Assembly (NCBI GenBank): GCA_900635465.1
Contig: LR134135.1
Coordinates: forward strand, 1,860,001-1,924,000
Direction: 5' to 3'
Source of the DNA: Lelliottia amnigena
GTDB lineage: Bacteria > Pseudomonadota > Gammaproteobacteria > Enterobacterales > Enterobacteriaceae
DNA length: 64,000 nt
Part shown: in pieces, positions 1-10,783 of the stretch
Position numbering within the stretch: position 1 is the stretch's first letter
Layout: each line of letters opens with the position of its first letter
The notes under the pieces: model-generated
Told to the model about the DNA's origin: nothing
The model's database searches: none
What the model saw: the letters and a program-made list of their open reading frames with translations, nothing else
Translations under genes and position numbers: made by a program

Positions 1-535
1 GCGAGGCGTAGTCCTTATAAAACACAGAGGCTACCAGGATAATGACCATTAACGCACCGAGGAAGGCGGCTAAACGCATCAGCAGCGTGTACCACCATTT
101 ACCGGAACGAACACGAATGAACAGCAACGCGATGGAAGGGATCAGGCCAATGCCTGCAATCCACAGCAGCATCTGCGGTGTCACCAGCGCGGTGGCTTCC
201 TGTGAGTTCGTTTCGAAAACATTTACCATCATGTTCTTATCGATAACCGCGCCGTAGGTATGCATAAAGTAAGTCGCACCGGCGCATCCCACCGCTAACA
301 AAATGAGCAAGGGCTTGCGGATAAAAGGGAGACCTATCACGCTAAAAACGATCACCCACCCGCAAAACAGCACCAGAGGCACCGATGCGGCGAATAACAG
401 GTCATGCAAATGCGCTGGCGCGATAATGCTCCAGCTACGGCTAATGAACATCGCATTAACGAGGGTAAAAAACAGGGCACAGCCCAGGGTGAAGGTTAAA
501 TCGCTACACTGTAACTTTTTCACTGACCACATCAT
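1..535 (-). CDS. eptA: EptA-type phosphoethanolamine transferase, N-terminal part (truncated by window edge)
   Basis: The reverse strand reads openly from an ATG-ATG pair at 535/532 to the window edge, giving about 178 residues; the C-terminal catalytic part lies outside. The visible part is hydrophobic with four to five predicted membrane segments. It ends in a TYGAVIDKNM...ETN..EATALVTPQ block and FYKDYAS, which are typical of the membrane domain of EptA/PmrC lipid A phosphoethanolamine transferases. This family moves phosphoethanolamine from phosphatidylethanolamine to lipid A at the periplasmic face of the inner membrane. The gene diverges from ydhL. The sulfatase-like catalytic domain cannot be seen, so another family member (EptB, CptA or MCR-like) is possible; the block resembles EptA most. 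No clear ribosome binding site separates the two ATGs. Confidence 0.65.
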   Translation of the reverse strand, partial: MMWSVKKLQCSDLTFTLGCALFFTLVNAMFISRSWSIIAPAHLHDLLFAASVPLVLFCGWVIVFSVIGLPFIRKPLLILLAVGCAGATYFMHTYGAVIDKNMMVNVFETNSQEATALVTPQMLLWIAGIGLIPSIALLFIRVRSGKWWYTLLMRLAAFLGALMVIILVASVFYKDYAS

Positions 536-678
536 TGAGAAACCAACTGTTTTATTGATGAGGTGAGTATAGGGAGTGAAGATTAGTGAAACCTTAATGC
601 CACATTTCGACGTAAATTCCTTGCGGCCGTGGCGTTTAGCGGCTTCACTGTAGGTGAGAAGAGTTTCAGGAGGTATGT

Positions 679-918
679 GTGGCAGAGCAGCTGGAGTTTT
701 TCCCCGTCCAGAGCCCGTGCCGGGGCATTTGTCAGTCGGATGAACGCGGTTTTTGCCGGGGCTGCATGCGCAGTCGTGACGAGCGTTTTAACTGGCAAAA
801 GATGAGCGATGCGCAGAAGCAGGACGTGATCCGACTGTGCCGTCAGCGTTTGTTGCGTAAATTACGCGCAAACAAACCTTCCGAAACCGAAGAACCGCAG
901 CAACCTTCACTTTTTTAG
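679..918 (+). CDS. ydhL: YdhL, DUF1289 Fe-S-like small protein
   Basis: This 79-residue protein starts with GTG at 679, placed five bases after a strong AGGAGG. It carries the DUF1289 pattern SPCRGIC....GFCRGCMRS.DE...W, with four cysteines in the first 35 residues (roughly C14, C18, C26, C29) that could bind a metal or Fe-S cluster. The C-terminus is basic and then proline/glutamine-rich. The family has no firmly assigned function. It lies 48 bp upstream of ydhF on the same strand, as in E. coli, so the two are probably co-transcribed. Confidence 0.85.
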   Translation: MAEQLEFFPVQSPCRGICQSDERGFCRGCMRSRDERFNWQKMSDAQKQDVIRLCRQRLLRKLRANKPSETEEPQQPSLF

Positions 919-966
919 CAGCGTTAATGCGTATACTCATGACATTACTTCCTTGAGGAAATTGTT

Positions 967-1862
967 ATGGTTCAGCGCATTGCCCTTGCCCCGCAGGGCC
1001 CGGAGTTTTCACGTTTTGTCATGGGTTACTGGCGCTTAATGGACTGGAATATGTCCCCGCGCCAGCTGGTGAGTTTCATTGAGGAACATCTCGACCTCGG
1101 GATCACCACTGTCGATCATGCTGATATTTATGGCGGTTATCTCTGTGAGGCGGCGTTTGGCGAGGCGATGAAGTTAGCGCCTGCGCTGCGTGAACGTATG
1201 GAGATTGTCACTAAATGTGGCATCGCGACCACGGCGAATCCGGACAATGCGCTAGGTCATTACATCACTGACAGCGATCACATCATTAAAAGTGCCGAGC
1301 AGTCGCTGGTAAATCTGGCGACCGACCGCCTTGATCTGCTGCTGATCCACCGTCCAGACCCGTTGATGGACGCCGATGAAGTCGCTGCCGCGTTCCTCAA
1401 TTTGCACCAGAGCGGAAAAGTGCGTCACTTTGGCGTATCCAACTTTACCCTGCGCAATTCACACTGCTTCAGTCTCGTTTGCCGTTTACGCTCGCGACCA
1501 ACCAGGTTGAAATCTCCCCGGTACACCAGCCACTGCTGCTTGATGGCACGCTCGATCAGCTGCAACAGCTGCGTATTCGGCCTATGGCGTGGTCTTGTCT
1601 CGGCGGTGGCCGTCTGTTCAATGACGACGCTTTCCAGCCGTTACGTGATGAGCTCCAGACCGTTGCCCGTGAACTCAACGCCGAAAGCATCGAGCAAGTC
1701 GTGTACGCCTGGATAATGCGCTTGCCTTCTCAACCGCTGCCGATTATCGGCTCGGGAAAAATTGAGCGCGTGCGTTCGGCTATCGCGGCTGAAGAGCTAC
1801 AGATGACGCGTCAGCAATGGTTCCGAATTCGTAAAGCATCGCTGGGTTACGACGTACCTTAA
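967..1862 (+). CDS. ydhF: YdhF aldo/keto reductase-family oxidoreductase (single-base frameshift in this sequence)
   Basis: YdhF is an NADPH-dependent aldo/keto-reductase-fold protein. The first part (967 to about 1450) encodes the TIM-barrel start with catalytic-type D-H-A-D-I-Y and the strand ending HFGVSNFT. The rest (LPFTLATNQVEISPVHQPLL...IIGSGKIERV...YDVP) is in a different frame ending at 1862. Adding one C to the CCC at 1448-1450 reads NFTPAQFTLLQSRLPFTLATNQ and restores a continuous 298-residue protein, the E. coli length. The lesion is therefore a one-base deletion in a short C run, probably a sequencing error. The start ATG follows GAGGAAATTGTT. It sits between ydhL and sodC. Confidence 0.88.
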
Positions 1863-1942
1863 TAACGTTTATTGGCGACTTTCCGGTGAAAACGTTGCCC
1901 CTGGTATAAACTTAAGGGGCAAAAATAACCCGTGGAGGTCTC

Positions 1943-2461
1943 ATGAAGCATTTTGCTCTGGCAGCGATCGCGCTGCTTGTGTGTGCAGGCGCGCAGGCAG
2001 CCAGCGATAAAGTTGAAATAAATCTCGTCACCTCTCAGGGGATAGGCCAGTCTATCGGGACAGTAAACATTACTGAAACCGACAAAGGGCTGGAGTTTAC
2101 GCCCAATCTCAAGGCTCTCCCTCCCGGTGAACATGGTTTTCATGTTCATGCCAAAGGCAGTTGTCAGCCTGCGCTTAAAGACGGAAAAGCGTCTGCGGCA
2201 GAAGCGGCTGGCGGTCATTTAGATCCTCACCAAACGGCCAAACATGAAGGGCCAGAAGGCATGGGGCATACCGGCGATCTTCCTGTATTAGTGGTTAATA
2301 ATGACGGGAAAGCGACAGAGGCTGTTGTTGCGCCGCGGCTGAAAAAGCTCGATGACGTAAAAGGCAAAGCGCTGATGATCCACGTTGGCGGCGATAACAT
2401 GTCCGATCAGCCTAAACCGTTGGGCGGCGGCGGGGCGCGTTATGCTTGTGGCGTGATTTGA
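1943..2461 (+). CDS. sodC: periplasmic Cu/Zn superoxide dismutase SodC
   Basis: SodC converts superoxide to hydrogen peroxide and oxygen in the periplasm. The 172-residue product starts with a signal peptide (about residues 1-19, cleaved after GAQA). The copper ligand motif GFHVH lies at about 64-69, with the bridging/zinc block [14 protein letters not shown]...MGHTGDLP following, and HVGGDN and the terminal disulfide cysteine in YACGVI. The ATG is preceded by GGAGG. The gene is convergent with ydhK; the corrected ydhK reading frame would overlap its last 50 bp. Confidence 0.95.
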   Translation: MKHFALAAIALLVCAGAQAASDKVEINLVTSQGIGQSIGTVNITETDKGLEFTPNLKALPPGEHGFHVHAKGSCQPALKDGKASAAEAAGGHLDPHQTAKHEGPEGMGHTGDLPVLVVNNDGKATEAVVAPRLKKLDDVKGKALMIHVGGDNMSDQPKPLGGGGARYACGVI

Positions 2462-4473
2462 TCGGCAATCGTGCCGGTGGCGGTGCTTGTTCCAGCTGTG
2501 AAAGCGAGCAGTGTAATCGCCAGATGATTGACGCCAGATCGCGCGCTGCCGGCTGGATGGTGGCGCGCGAGGGTATTGCAAATTCGTTGCAATTCGTTAA
2601 GCGTTACCGCCAGCGGTCGTTGCTGAACACCGCGTTCACTCATGACATCCCGCAGCAAGGTAATGCACACATCCCGCACCTGCGAAAGCGGATCTGAACG
2701 CGTTTCCCACGCGCGCAACTGCCACACGACATGTGAGCAATTCAGCAGCACGACGCCCCAGCGCAGTAGCCAGCGACGGGATAATTCATCCTGACTGCTG
2801 TTTAACTGACTCACGTGATGGTAAACCAATGACTCATATTCATTTTCGCGAAGATGCGGCTTGCGGCTGAGCTGGTCAACGAAACCCCGTCGTAATTCAC
2901 GGATATGCCGTCGACTTTTACGCGCATCAGATCCTGGTCGCAGTACAGCAAACGCCAGCCATGCCAGGCCAACACCCAGAATTTTCGCCAGATTATCATT
3001 CAGAAAATCTGCAAAATCATAGACCGGCGGATTCGTCACTGCGATAAATGACCCCATAAAGACGATCAGCTGTCCCCATAATCCTGCAAATTTAGGCATT
3101 TGCAATTTCAGGAGTTGCATTGTGGTGAGCAGCGGGAACAGGAATAACAGAAATTCCCACAGGTCGGTTATCTGAACCATCAACCCAAATTTCACCACAA
3201 AGCTGAAGAGCGAAAGCAATACCAGCGTGCGCAGCAGTAGCGTGAGAGAGTTAAACGGGGAGGTGGCGACGGAATAAAGCACGCAACTGATTGCAGCCAG
3301 CGTCAAGGCCGCGCTACCCGATTCCCATTGAGTGGTGATGCTCCACGCGCCAACCAGCATCAGGGCGCAGAACGTGCGAAATCCGCTCCACAGTGCCTCG
3401 AGATTGTCGGTATGTCGTGTCAGCGAAGGGCTCGCGGGCACGGAGAATTCAGTGACAGGCGTCGCGTCTTCAAAGGTTTTGATCCAGCGACTGTTGCGCA
3501 GATAAATACGACAAAAATACTGTAGCCGGGACCAGAAGGCGCGGTGTCGATAATCATACTCATCGACTGGCGCGAGTGGTGCAATAATGCGCGCCACGGT
3601 GTACATATCGGCATTGGGATGAGCCAGCGTGGCCAAAACCTGTTCAATGATATGTCGCGTATTTTCAGGCGGGTTGGGCCAATTCAGCAGCATTCTGCGC
3701 AGGCTTGAAATGGCGCTGGTCATTCTGAGCTGCTGGTGGAGCAGGTAATTTAGCAACCTGTTCTGGCGACGAAAGCGGTAGTGGCTCCAGAACGCCTGAA
3801 TGCGCAGCAAATTCATGGTGAGGATCTGCCCAATCACTTTTTCATGTGCAAGCCGGATGGTGTCGTTGGTGTCGGGTTGCCAGAGCAGACTCGCATGTTC
3901 GAGCAGTCGCGTGTGCAGGGTTTTTAGCGCGGAGATCAGCATCGTCCCATCAGAGGTGCTTGGCAGAATCATCATCATGACGCCGCCACACAGGATGCCA
4001 ATAATGACTTCACACACGCGAGCCTGGGCGATGTCCCACAGCTCTGTCGTGTCCAGAATATTGACGACCGGGAAAGCAATAATTGCCGCCGTGTACCCCG
4101 CGAGCTGGAATGCGTAGGCAACATTATTGGTGAAATGCGCGCATGCCCAGGTACACAGCCCCAGCCAGGCAGCCATGCTCAAGAGAAATAGCCAGGGATC
4201 GTTCAGCGTATGTCCGGCAATGATCAGCGCCGCTGTGGCACCCAATAAACTGCCTGCAACACGTCCCAGACTTTTGCTGATCACGCCGCCCACGGTCGGA
4301 AAGCTGACGACAGCCGCTGAGGTCATCGCCCAGTAGGGTTCATCGAGATTCAGATAATAGGCGACGGTAAGCGCGAGACACATGGCGATGCCATTGCGCA
4401 ACGCATACCGCCACTGCGGGCGGGTGGCATTGAGCCATGGCAACTTACGCCATGAGAACGCGGCCAGTTTCAT
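2412..4473 (-). CDS. ydhK: YdhK FUSC-family inner-membrane efflux component (C-terminal frameshift in this sequence)
   Basis: YdhK belongs to the aromatic-acid exporter/fusaric-acid-resistance (FUSC) family of AaeB-like pumps. Two blocks of membrane segments are visible (about residues 20-170 and 360-500), each followed by a long cytoplasmic region. The start ATG at 4473 overlaps the ydhJ stop in TGATG, showing translational coupling. As sequenced the frame ends at 2440 with an atypical tail. Removing one C near 2555 (CATCCAG to CATCAG) gives [20 protein letters not shown], matching the E. coli tail, and the frame then ends at 2412. A one-base insertion is the likely cause. Substrates are unknown. 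It forms an operon with ydhJ and ydhI. Confidence 0.88.
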
Positions 4474-5333
4474 CAATGATTCCCAATAGACACGGTACAC
4501 GTCGTCCCGGACACCAGCGTAACGTCTTTGGGGAGGGCGGAGAACTCAACGCGTACCGGAACGCGCTGGGCAAGGCGTACCCATGGTACGTTAGGTTTGA
4601 TATCGGGAACTAAACCCGAATCGGTCTCAACGCTCTGATCGTAGATGGCGCGGCCTATGCTGGCTACGTGACCCTGTAACGTTTCGGCGCTGCTGTACAG
4701 GGTGATTTGTGCTGGAGCGCCTTCGCGGATGTGGCGAAGTTTCGTCTCCTCAAAATACCCGATAACGTAAAACGAGTGGCTGTCCACCAGCGCAAATACC
4801 GGTTTTCCCTGCGTTGCATAATCCCCCACGCGGGTCGAAAGATTCGTTATCCAGCCATCTACCGGCGCTTTGACCACGGTTTGCGAGAGCTGCCATTGCG
4901 CTTGCTTCAGCGTTGCCTCGGCTACTTTCACACTCGCCTGCATCGCCTTGACGTTAATATTCACAGTATCGAGATCTTCGGCCGAGATGTAATTCTGCGA
5001 AAGATGACGGCGGCGAGTGGCTTCGTTATTCGCTTTAGCCAAATCGGACTGCGCTTTTGTAAGCTGTGCCTCGGCATTCAGCACCGCAATATGGAACGGT
5101 GTCTCATCAATTCGAAATAAAACGTCCCCTTTTCTAACGAACTGATTATCGTTAATGAGAAGAGTCGTGATGCTGCCGGAGACCTGAGGCGTAATGCTGA
5201 CCTGCTCGGCACGAATTTTTCCATCGCGCGTCCAGGGCGACTGCATGTAAAAATTCCACAACCACCACCCCGCGACGAGCGCCAGCGCAAGAACAAACAG
5301 AGTAGAAAAGTATTTTACGGTTTTCAGAGACAT
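4473..5333 (-). CDS. ydhJ: YdhJ HlyD-family periplasmic adaptor
   Basis: YdhJ is a membrane fusion protein that links the inner-membrane FUSC pump YdhK to the periplasm or an outer-membrane channel. It has one N-terminal membrane segment (about residues 8-27), a split biotinyl-lipoyl domain ([29 protein letters not shown] and [12 protein letters not shown]), a coiled-coil hairpin between them, and a beta-barrel domain ([16 protein letters not shown]). The start at 5333 ([11 protein letters not shown]) matches the E. coli protein; an in-frame ATG nine bases upstream is possible. It overlaps the end of ydhI and the start of ydhK. Confidence 0.9.
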   Translation of the reverse strand: MSLKTVKYFSTLFVLALALVAGWWLWNFYMQSPWTRDGKIRAEQVSITPQVSGSITTLLINDNQFVRKGDVLFRIDETPFHIAVLNAEAQLTKAQSDLAKANNEATRRRHLSQNYISAEDLDTVNINVKAMQASVKVAEATLKQAQWQLSQTVVKAPVDGWITNLSTRVGDYATQGKPVFALVDSHSFYVIGYFEETKLRHIREGAPAQITLYSSAETLQGHVASIGRAIYDQSVETDSGLVPDIKPNVPWVRLAQRVPVRVEFSALPKDVTLVSGTTCTVSIGNH

Positions 5334-5335
5334 AT

Positions 5336-5572
5336 TCACCACGCAATCAGTAAAGCCAGACCCAGAGAGACGGAGAGGGCAAACAGAGAAAGATCCATCA
5401 GCATCGGATGCCAGATCTCGCCGGAATACATCCAGTCACGAAGCACTCTGTGCGCGACAAGCCAGATAAGAAAGCCCAGCATCACCGCTTTAAAAATGGG
5501 AGGGAAATAGACAGAAGCACCGACAATCAGGTCCTGAAGGGGTAATCCTGCAGCGCTAAATGAGAACGTCAC
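5336..5572 (-). CDS. ydhI: YdhI DUF1656 small inner-membrane protein
   Basis: This 78-residue protein has two predicted membrane segments (about residues 20-38 and 55-77) and belongs to DUF1656, the AaeX-like small subunit found beside FUSC-type efflux pumps. It is the first gene of ydhI-ydhJ-ydhK; its stop lies two bases upstream of the preferred ydhJ start. It is transcribed divergently from slyA across a 176-bp region holding a SlyA operator. A role in assembly or stability of the YdhJK pump is inferred from context only. Confidence 0.85.
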   Translation of the reverse strand: MTFSFSAAGLPLQDLIVGASVYFPPIFKAVMLGFLIWLVAHRVLRDWMYSGEIWHPMLMDLSLFALSVSLGLALLIAW

Positions 5573-5726
5573 AAGCAGAGATCCTTTGCAGTGGAAAGTG
5601 GCCTGAAGTGCTTAGCACGATAAACAGCCATAATTGTAAATTATATGTCCAACGTGGAGGAATGCCGTATTGCATTTGTTTTGGCAATATAATTGCTGCA
5701 CACTATTCTAAAATCAGTATAATAAC

Positions 5727-5738
5727 TTAGCAAGCTAA
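5727..5738. promoter_or_regulatory. SlyA operator palindrome
   Basis: TTAGCAAGCTAA is a perfect palindrome identical to the SlyA consensus. It lies 11 bp upstream of the slyA start codon, in the region shared with divergent ydhI. This fits negative autoregulation of slyA and SlyA control of ydhIJK. Seen directly; the regulatory effect is inferred from known SlyA behaviour. Confidence 0.8.
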
Positions 5739-5748
5739 TTATAAGGAG

Positions 5749-6189
5749 ATGAAATTGGAATCGCCATTAGGTTCTGATCTGGCCAGGTTGGTACGCATCT
5801 GGCGTGCTCTGATTGACCATCGCCTGAAACCTCTGGAATTGACGCAGACGCACTGGGTTACGCTGCATAACATCCATCAGTTGCCGCCTGAGCAGTCGCA
5901 AATTCAACTGGCAAAAGCGATAGGAATTGAACAGCCGTCTTTGGTACGAACGCTCGATCAACTGGAGGAGAAGGGGTTAATTTCCCGGCAAACCTGCGCC
6001 AGCGATCGTCGTGCCAAACGTATCAAACTGACTGACAAAGCGGCACCTATCATCACTGAGATGGAAGCCGTTATCAGTAAAACGCGTGGGGAAATTCTGT
6101 CGGGTATTTCGCCTGCGGAGCTGGAGCAACTCATCGGAATGATTGCGCGTCTTGAGCACAACATTAACGAGTTGCAAACCCGCGACTAA
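5749..6189 (+). CDS. slyA: SlyA MarR-family transcriptional regulator
   Basis: SlyA is a dimeric winged-helix regulator that controls surface and stress genes, often by counteracting H-NS. The 146-residue product matches E. coli SlyA almost throughout: [27 protein letters not shown] (dimer helix), [28 protein letters not shown] (recognition helix) and the wing [13 protein letters not shown]. The ATG at 5749 follows AAGGAG. The 3' end overlaps the 3' end of the convergent diguanylate cyclase gene by 26 bp. Confidence 0.95.
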   Translation: MKLESPLGSDLARLVRIWRALIDHRLKPLELTQTHWVTLHNIHQLPPEQSQIQLAKAIGIEQPSLVRTLDQLEEKGLISRQTCASDRRAKRIKLTDKAAPIITEMEAVISKTRGEILSGISPAELEQLIGMIARLEHNINELQTRD

Positions 6190-7585
6190 CGTCATGAAAA
6201 GCCTTGTCTCGCAAGGCTTTATTTTCCTGATACACCACCACTCGATTTCGTCCTGCCTCTTTTGCCTCATACATCGCCTTATCCGCACGCTCCACGCACT
6301 CCTCAGCGGTGACCGGCAACGTAGTGGCGGTGTAAATACCCATACTAATGGTGATAGGTTCCGGGAGCATTCCTTCTGTTGTGAGCCGATCAAAGCTGCT
6401 TAAACTCAGGCGAATGCGTTCCGCCACAAGCCTCGCGGCTTCAGAATGTGTATTACTTAGCAACAACACAAACTCTTCTCCCCCAATGCGCGCGGTAATA
6501 TCCTGTGGCCGCACTGAGTCCATCAGCAAATTGGCGACGAACTGCAGCACTTTATCCCCTTGCAGATGGCCGTAGTTGTCGTTAATACGTTTGAAATAGT
6601 CGAGATCGCAAACAATAACGGAAACCGGATGACTGTCCGTTATCTTGCCCAGTGCCTGATTCAGGCTTTCGTAAAAGTAGCTGCGATTGTAGAGTCGCGT
6701 CAGCGCATCGCGAATTGAATTCTGATAAGACTGCTGGTATTTGAGATGGGAATTTCGATAAAGACTGAAGACATCATGCAGTAGGGTTAAAATGATCAAC
6801 AATGACGCTGCGGTTTCAAACAAACGCGCACTATACCAGACTGAACTGCCAATGAATTCGACGGGCAATAATGTGACTAATATAATCACGTAGCAAACGC
6901 ATAAGAACGTCCCGCTCGCCCAGAATAGATTGCGCAAGCGGGTAATGATTAACAATGCCGTGAGCGCAACAAGCCATAATATAATCAACGTCACATTAAT
7001 TGTTTGTTTCCATAATACCGTGAACTGTCGGGTTTTATTGCTGATAAGATCGAGAGGGAACAGCTCGCTATGACCTGAATAAAACCACGCCAGCGCCACC
7101 ATTGTCAGCGTAAAAAGAAATAATCCAGCAAAGATCATGTGACGCATCAGGCGCGTTAACGGGTGATGGCGAAAAATGAACAGTACCGCGGCAAGGGTGA
7201 ACAAAACGGCCATCATGACGTTGCGCATCATGAAGAAAATCATCGCGCCACTGTAATTAACGTGAGGCATGCCGGGCTGCATCAGCCAGACAGGAAAACA
7301 TTTCAGTGTTCCGAATAACAGGACGGTTGAGCCCGAAAAGGCGCACGCGATAGCGAGATGATAAATTCGCTTTTTGTCACACCAGTATTTCATCACCATA
7401 AAACAGGCAATGAATAAATGAAAAACCGCAAGGAAACTGGTGAGTAGCGGAAAGAGTAACGGGGAAAAGGCGGGCGCGAAGTTCAGCAGTGTAACGGAAA
7501 GAAAATGTAACGCCACAAAGAACATCAGGCAGAAAAAAGTAAAGGCAACATATCTGTTTCCCAGTCGTCGATTTATCGTAATCAT
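6164..7585 (-). CDS. membrane-bound diguanylate cyclase (GGDEF family)
   Basis: The 473-residue protein makes cyclic-di-GMP from two GTP. The N-terminal half (about residues 10-270) has seven or eight hydrophobic segments and resembles MASE4-type sensor domains. The C-terminal GGDEF domain includes [25 protein letters not shown] and GGEEF at about residues 368-372. A product-inhibition I-site RxxD (RPQD) sits five residues before GGEEF, so the enzyme looks active and feedback-regulated. It lies between slyA and slyB, a position with no gene in E. coli K-12. Its 3' end overlaps slyA in antisense orientation. The signal sensed is unknown. Confidence 0.9.
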   Translation of the reverse strand: MITINRRLGNRYVAFTFFCLMFFVALHFLSVTLLNFAPAFSPLLFPLLTSFLAVFHLFIACFMVMKYWCDKKRIYHLAIACAFSGSTVLLFGTLKCFPVWLMQPGMPHVNYSGAMIFFMMRNVMMAVLFTLAAVLFIFRHHPLTRLMRHMIFAGLFLFTLTMVALAWFYSGHSELFPLDLISNKTRQFTVLWKQTINVTLIILWLVALTALLIITRLRNLFWASGTFLCVCYVIILVTLLPVEFIGSSVWYSARLFETAASLLIILTLLHDVFSLYRNSHLKYQQSYQNSIRDALTRLYNRSYFYESLNQALGKITDSHPVSVIVCDLDYFKRINDNYGHLQGDKVLQFVANLLMDSVRPQDITARIGGEEFVLLLSNTHSEAARLVAERIRLSLSSFDRLTTEGMLPEPITISMGIYTATTLPVTAEECVERADKAMYEAKEAGRNRVVVYQENKALRDKAFHDVSRGFATR

Positions 7586-7749
7586 AGGCGTTTCTTCAGT
7601 ATGAGAAATCAGCTTTAAAGCAGAGAGTAAAAAGGGAGACTATCGGTTTTCGACGGAATTACTTTGCGCTGGGACAATATAAAAGGAGGTGCGTAAATTA
7701 AACATTGTACATGCTTAATATTATGTAACGAATGGATAGAAGACATTAG

Positions 7750-7774
7750 AGAATGTGGCCCGAAGGCCACATTC
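7750..7774 (-). terminator. slyB terminator hairpin
   Basis: An 11-bp perfect stem (AGAATGTGGCC / GGCCACATTCT) with a four-base loop begins 9 bp after the slyB stop. The following T tract on the minus strand is weak, so termination may be incomplete. Confidence 0.55.
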
Positions 7775-7782
7775 TGCCGATA

Positions 7783-8250
7783 TTAGCGTGGAGAGACAGT
7801 TACCTGGCCGCCATTGCTTGCCAGTACGACACGTTGGCCGCTGGCAAACTGCGTTTTGCCTTGTTTCTGAACCACCATAATGGTGTTGCCATCATCTTTG
7901 CGAATTTCCAGCTCAACACCCTGCGTTTTGTTCATTGAACCCTGAACGCCCTGGCCTGCGACACCACCGGCAACAGCACCCGCAGCAGTTGCCAGTGAAC
8001 GTCCGGTACCGCCACCCACGGTGTTACCCAGGAATCCGCCCAGCACAGCCCCACCAATTGCGCCAATTACGTTATTGTCATCGCCGCCCTGAATCTGAAC
8101 CGGGCGAACGTTTACAACAGTACCGTAAGTCACGTTTTGAACTTGTTTAGCTTCAGAAGCGGTGTAAACGTCCCCAGAAAGAGAGTCGTTGTTTACACAA
8201 CCTGCAAGAGTTAATCCAATCAGCGAAACGCCCAGTACACGTAAAATCAT
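7783..8250 (-). CDS. slyB: SlyB outer-membrane lipoprotein
   Basis: SlyB is a glycine-zipper (17 kDa surface antigen-like) outer-membrane lipoprotein of the PhoP regulon that supports envelope integrity. The 155-residue product starts MILRVLGVSLIGLTLAGC, with lipobox LAGC giving lipidation at about C18. A glycine-zipper block (IGAIGGAVLGGFLGNTVGGGTG) lies in the middle. The start at 8250 is chosen because GGAGA lies seven bases upstream and the signal peptide then begins correctly; an upstream in-frame ATG at 8289 would add 13 unlikely residues. Confidence 0.93.
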   Translation of the reverse strand: MILRVLGVSLIGLTLAGCVNNDSLSGDVYTASEAKQVQNVTYGTVVNVRPVQIQGGDDNNVIGAIGGAVLGGFLGNTVGGGTGRSLATAAGAVAGGVAGQGVQGSMNKTQGVELEIRKDDGNTIMVVQKQGKTQFASGQRVVLASNGGQVTVSPR

Positions 8251-8504
8251 TTGAATCTCCTGTTCACCCAAAACGCTCAAATTGAGCATCCGTTATGGCT
8301 AAATTATATGGCATTGGCAGCCATAGATCATATCTTTGCACTAACAATAGGAAAATTGTACTTGAATTTGACTTAACGAGACATAAACGAAGCGCGACCA
8401 CTGCTCTGCCTCTGACATTGTTAAAAAATATTAACCCGTCGTAGAAATGCCCATCTGTTTATGGTGGAGTGAGGCAATCAGCCCACGCAATTTAAGGAAA
8501 GTGC

Positions 8505-9629
8505 ATGAAATCGGGTCGCTATATAGGCGTTATGTCAGGCACAAGCCTGGACGGAGTCGATGTTGTCCTTGCCGCAATTGATGAAAATATGGTGGCGCAG
8601 CAGGCCAGCCTCACCTGGCCGATTCCCGTTGCGTTAAAAGAAGCGATTCTGGGCATTTGCCAGGGCCAACAACTCACGCTTTCCCAGTTGGGACAGTTGG
8701 ACGTCAAGCTCGGCGCACTGTTTGGTGACGCGGTACTGGCGCTCATGCATCAGGAAAATCTCCATCCTAAGGATATCGTGGCGATCGGGTGCCATGGACA
8801 AACCGTCTGGCATGAGCCGACGGGCGAGGCACCGAATACGCTGCAAATCGGTGACAACAATCAGATCGTGGCGAAAACAGGTGTGACCGTGGTAGGTGAT
8901 TTCCGTCGCCGTGATATCGCGCTTGGCGGGCAGGGCGCGCCTTTGGTTCCGGCCTTTCACGAGGCGTTGCTGGCGCACCCGGTTGAACGCCGTATGGTGT
9001 TGAATATTGGAGGGATTGCTAATTTATCTATGCTCATTCCAGGGCAACCGGTGCGCGGCTACGATACGGGCCCTGGAAATATGCTAATGGACGCCTGGAT
9101 TTGGCGTCAGCGCCGTAAGGCTTACGATAAAGATGCACAGTGGGCGTGTGAAGGGAAAGTGATTATCCCGTTGCTGCAAACGTTTTTAAGCGATCCTTAT
9201 TTTTCCGCCCCTGCGCCAAAAAGCACGGGGCGTGAGTATTTCAATTACGGCTGGCTTGAGCGTCAACTTGGACAATTCCCCGGCCTTGCTCCGCAGGATG
9301 TTCAGGCAACGCTTGTTGAACTCACGGCGGTGACGATTTCTGAACAGGTGATGTTGAGCGGGGGTTGTGAGCGACTTCTGGTCTGCGGTGGCGGAAGCCG
9401 AAACCCGCTGGTCATGGCGCGACTTGCCGGATTGTTGCCAGGGACAGAAGTTAGCACCACAGATGAAGCCGGTATTAGCGGAGATGACATGGAAGCGCTG
9501 GCGTTTGCCTGGCTTGCGTGGCGCACGGTCGCCGGGCTGCCGGGTAATTTACCGTCCGTGACTGGCGCACGTGAAGCCAGCGTGTTAGGCGCTATTTTTC
9601 CGGCAAATCCGCGTCATAATCAGAGTTAG
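8505..9629 (+). CDS. anmK: anhydro-N-acetylmuramic acid kinase AnmK
   Basis: AnmK phosphorylates and opens 1,6-anhydroMurNAc to MurNAc-6-phosphate during cytoplasmic recycling of cell-wall sugars. The 374-residue product has the ATP-binding start [10 protein letters not shown], the [11 protein letters not shown] motif, catalytic-region [27 protein letters not shown] and GGGSRNP. The ATG follows AAGGAAAGTGC. It is followed on the same strand by mliC and pdxH, as in E. coli. Confidence 0.95.
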   Translation: MKSGRYIGVMSGTSLDGVDVVLAAIDENMVAQQASLTWPIPVALKEAILGICQGQQLTLSQLGQLDVKLGALFGDAVLALMHQENLHPKDIVAIGCHGQTVWHEPTGEAPNTLQIGDNNQIVAKTGVTVVGDFRRRDIALGGQGAPLVPAFHEALLAHPVERRMVLNIGGIANLSMLIPGQPVRGYDTGPGNMLMDAWIWRQRRKAYDKDAQWACEGKVIIPLLQTFLSDPYFSAPAPKSTGREYFNYGWLERQLGQFPGLAPQDVQATLVELTAVTISEQVMLSGGCERLLVCGGGSRNPLVMARLAGLLPGTEVSTTDEAGISGDDMEALAFAWLAWRTVAGLPGNLPSVTGAREASVLGAIFPANPRHNQS

Positions 9630-9725
9630 CTTAATTTCAGCGGGGACCGTTGGCGGTAAAATATAAAGGAATACAGGAGGGTGAATTCGCCCTCTACAGA
9701 CCTGGATAGTCTTCGGAACTCGCCC

Positions 9726-10049
9726 ATGAAAAAACTGCTCGTTGCTTTTGCCCCTCTTTTACTGGCCAGTTGTAGCTATTACAACCAGTTTGTCGAACGT
9801 ATGCACACCGATTCCCTGGAATACCGCTGTGATGAAAAACCGTTGACCGTGAAGCTGAACAATACGCGTCAGGAAGCCAGTTTTGTTTACGACAATACGC
9901 TACTGAACTTAAAGCAAGGTATGTCAGCCTCTGGCACACGATATACGGATGGAATCTATGTGTTCTGGTCTAAAGGCGATAGCGCGACAGTCTATAAACG
10001 TGACCGCGTAGTGCTGAACAACTGTGAGCTTCAAAATCCGAAGCGTTGA
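9726..10049 (+). CDS. mliC: MliC membrane-bound C-type lysozyme inhibitor (lipoprotein)
   Basis: The 107-residue lipoprotein begins [16 protein letters not shown], with lipobox LLAS-C giving lipidation at about C16. The mature part has the MliC/PliC fold pattern [24 protein letters not shown] and a terminal NNCEL with the second cysteine. The family inhibits C-type lysozymes in the periplasm. The start at 9726 is chosen because the signal peptide begins there; an in-frame ATG at 9681 would put 15 polar residues before it. It lies between anmK and pdxH. Confidence 0.88.
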   Translation: MKKLLVAFAPLLLASCSYYNQFVERMHTDSLEYRCDEKPLTVKLNNTRQEASFVYDNTLLNLKQGMSASGTRYTDGIYVFWSKGDSATVYKRDRVVLNNCELQNPKR

Positions 10050-10106
10050 GATTTTTCCAGGGGCGGCGCACAATAGCGCCACCTACTTCTCATTTCAGCT
10101 AACGCC

Positions 10107-10763
10107 ATGTCCGATAACGATGAATTGCAGCAAATTGCGCATCTGCGCCGCGAGTACACCAAAGGCGGTCTCCGTCGTCAGGATCTTCCCGCTGAGCCTC
10201 TGGATCTGTTTGAGCGCTGGCTGAAACAAGCCTGCGAAGCCAAACTGGCCGATCCTACGGCCATGGTTGTGGCGACGGTGGATGAAAATGGTCAGCCTTA
10301 TCAGCGCATCGTCTTGCTCAAACATTACGACGAAAAAGGGCTGGTGTTTTACACCAATCTTGGCAGCCGTAAAGCGCATCATCTTGAGAATAATCCCCGT
10401 ATCAGCCTGTTGTTCCCGTGGCACATGCTGGAGCGTCAGGTGATGGTGACGGGCAAAGCGGAACGACTCTCTACGCTGGAAGTGGTGAAGTATTTCCACA
10501 GTCGCCCGCGCGATAGCCAAATCGGCGCCTGGGTGTCAAAACAGTCGAGCCGCATTTCTGCGCGTGGCGTGCTGGAGAGTAAATTCCTTGAGCTGAAGCA
10601 GAAGTTTCAGCAGGGCGAAGTCCCCTTGCCGAGCTTCTGGGGCGGATTCCGTGTTCCTGTCGAACAGATGGAGTTCTGGCAGGGCGGTGAACATCGCCTT
10701 CATGACCGCTTTTTATACCAACGCGACAATGCCGCGTGGAAAATCGACCGTCTGGCCCCGTAA
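10107..10763 (+). CDS. pdxH: pyridoxine/pyridoxamine 5'-phosphate oxidase PdxH
   Basis: PdxH is the FMN-dependent oxidase that makes pyridoxal 5'-phosphate from PNP or PMP. The 218-residue product is full length and has the FMN-contact segment [31 protein letters not shown], the helix [17 protein letters not shown], and the C-terminal signature [25 protein letters not shown]. It precedes tyrS, with a hairpin between them; pdxY, of the same salvage pathway, follows tyrS. Confidence 0.96.
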
Positions 10764-10783
10764 TCCCCGAAATTTGTTGTGTT

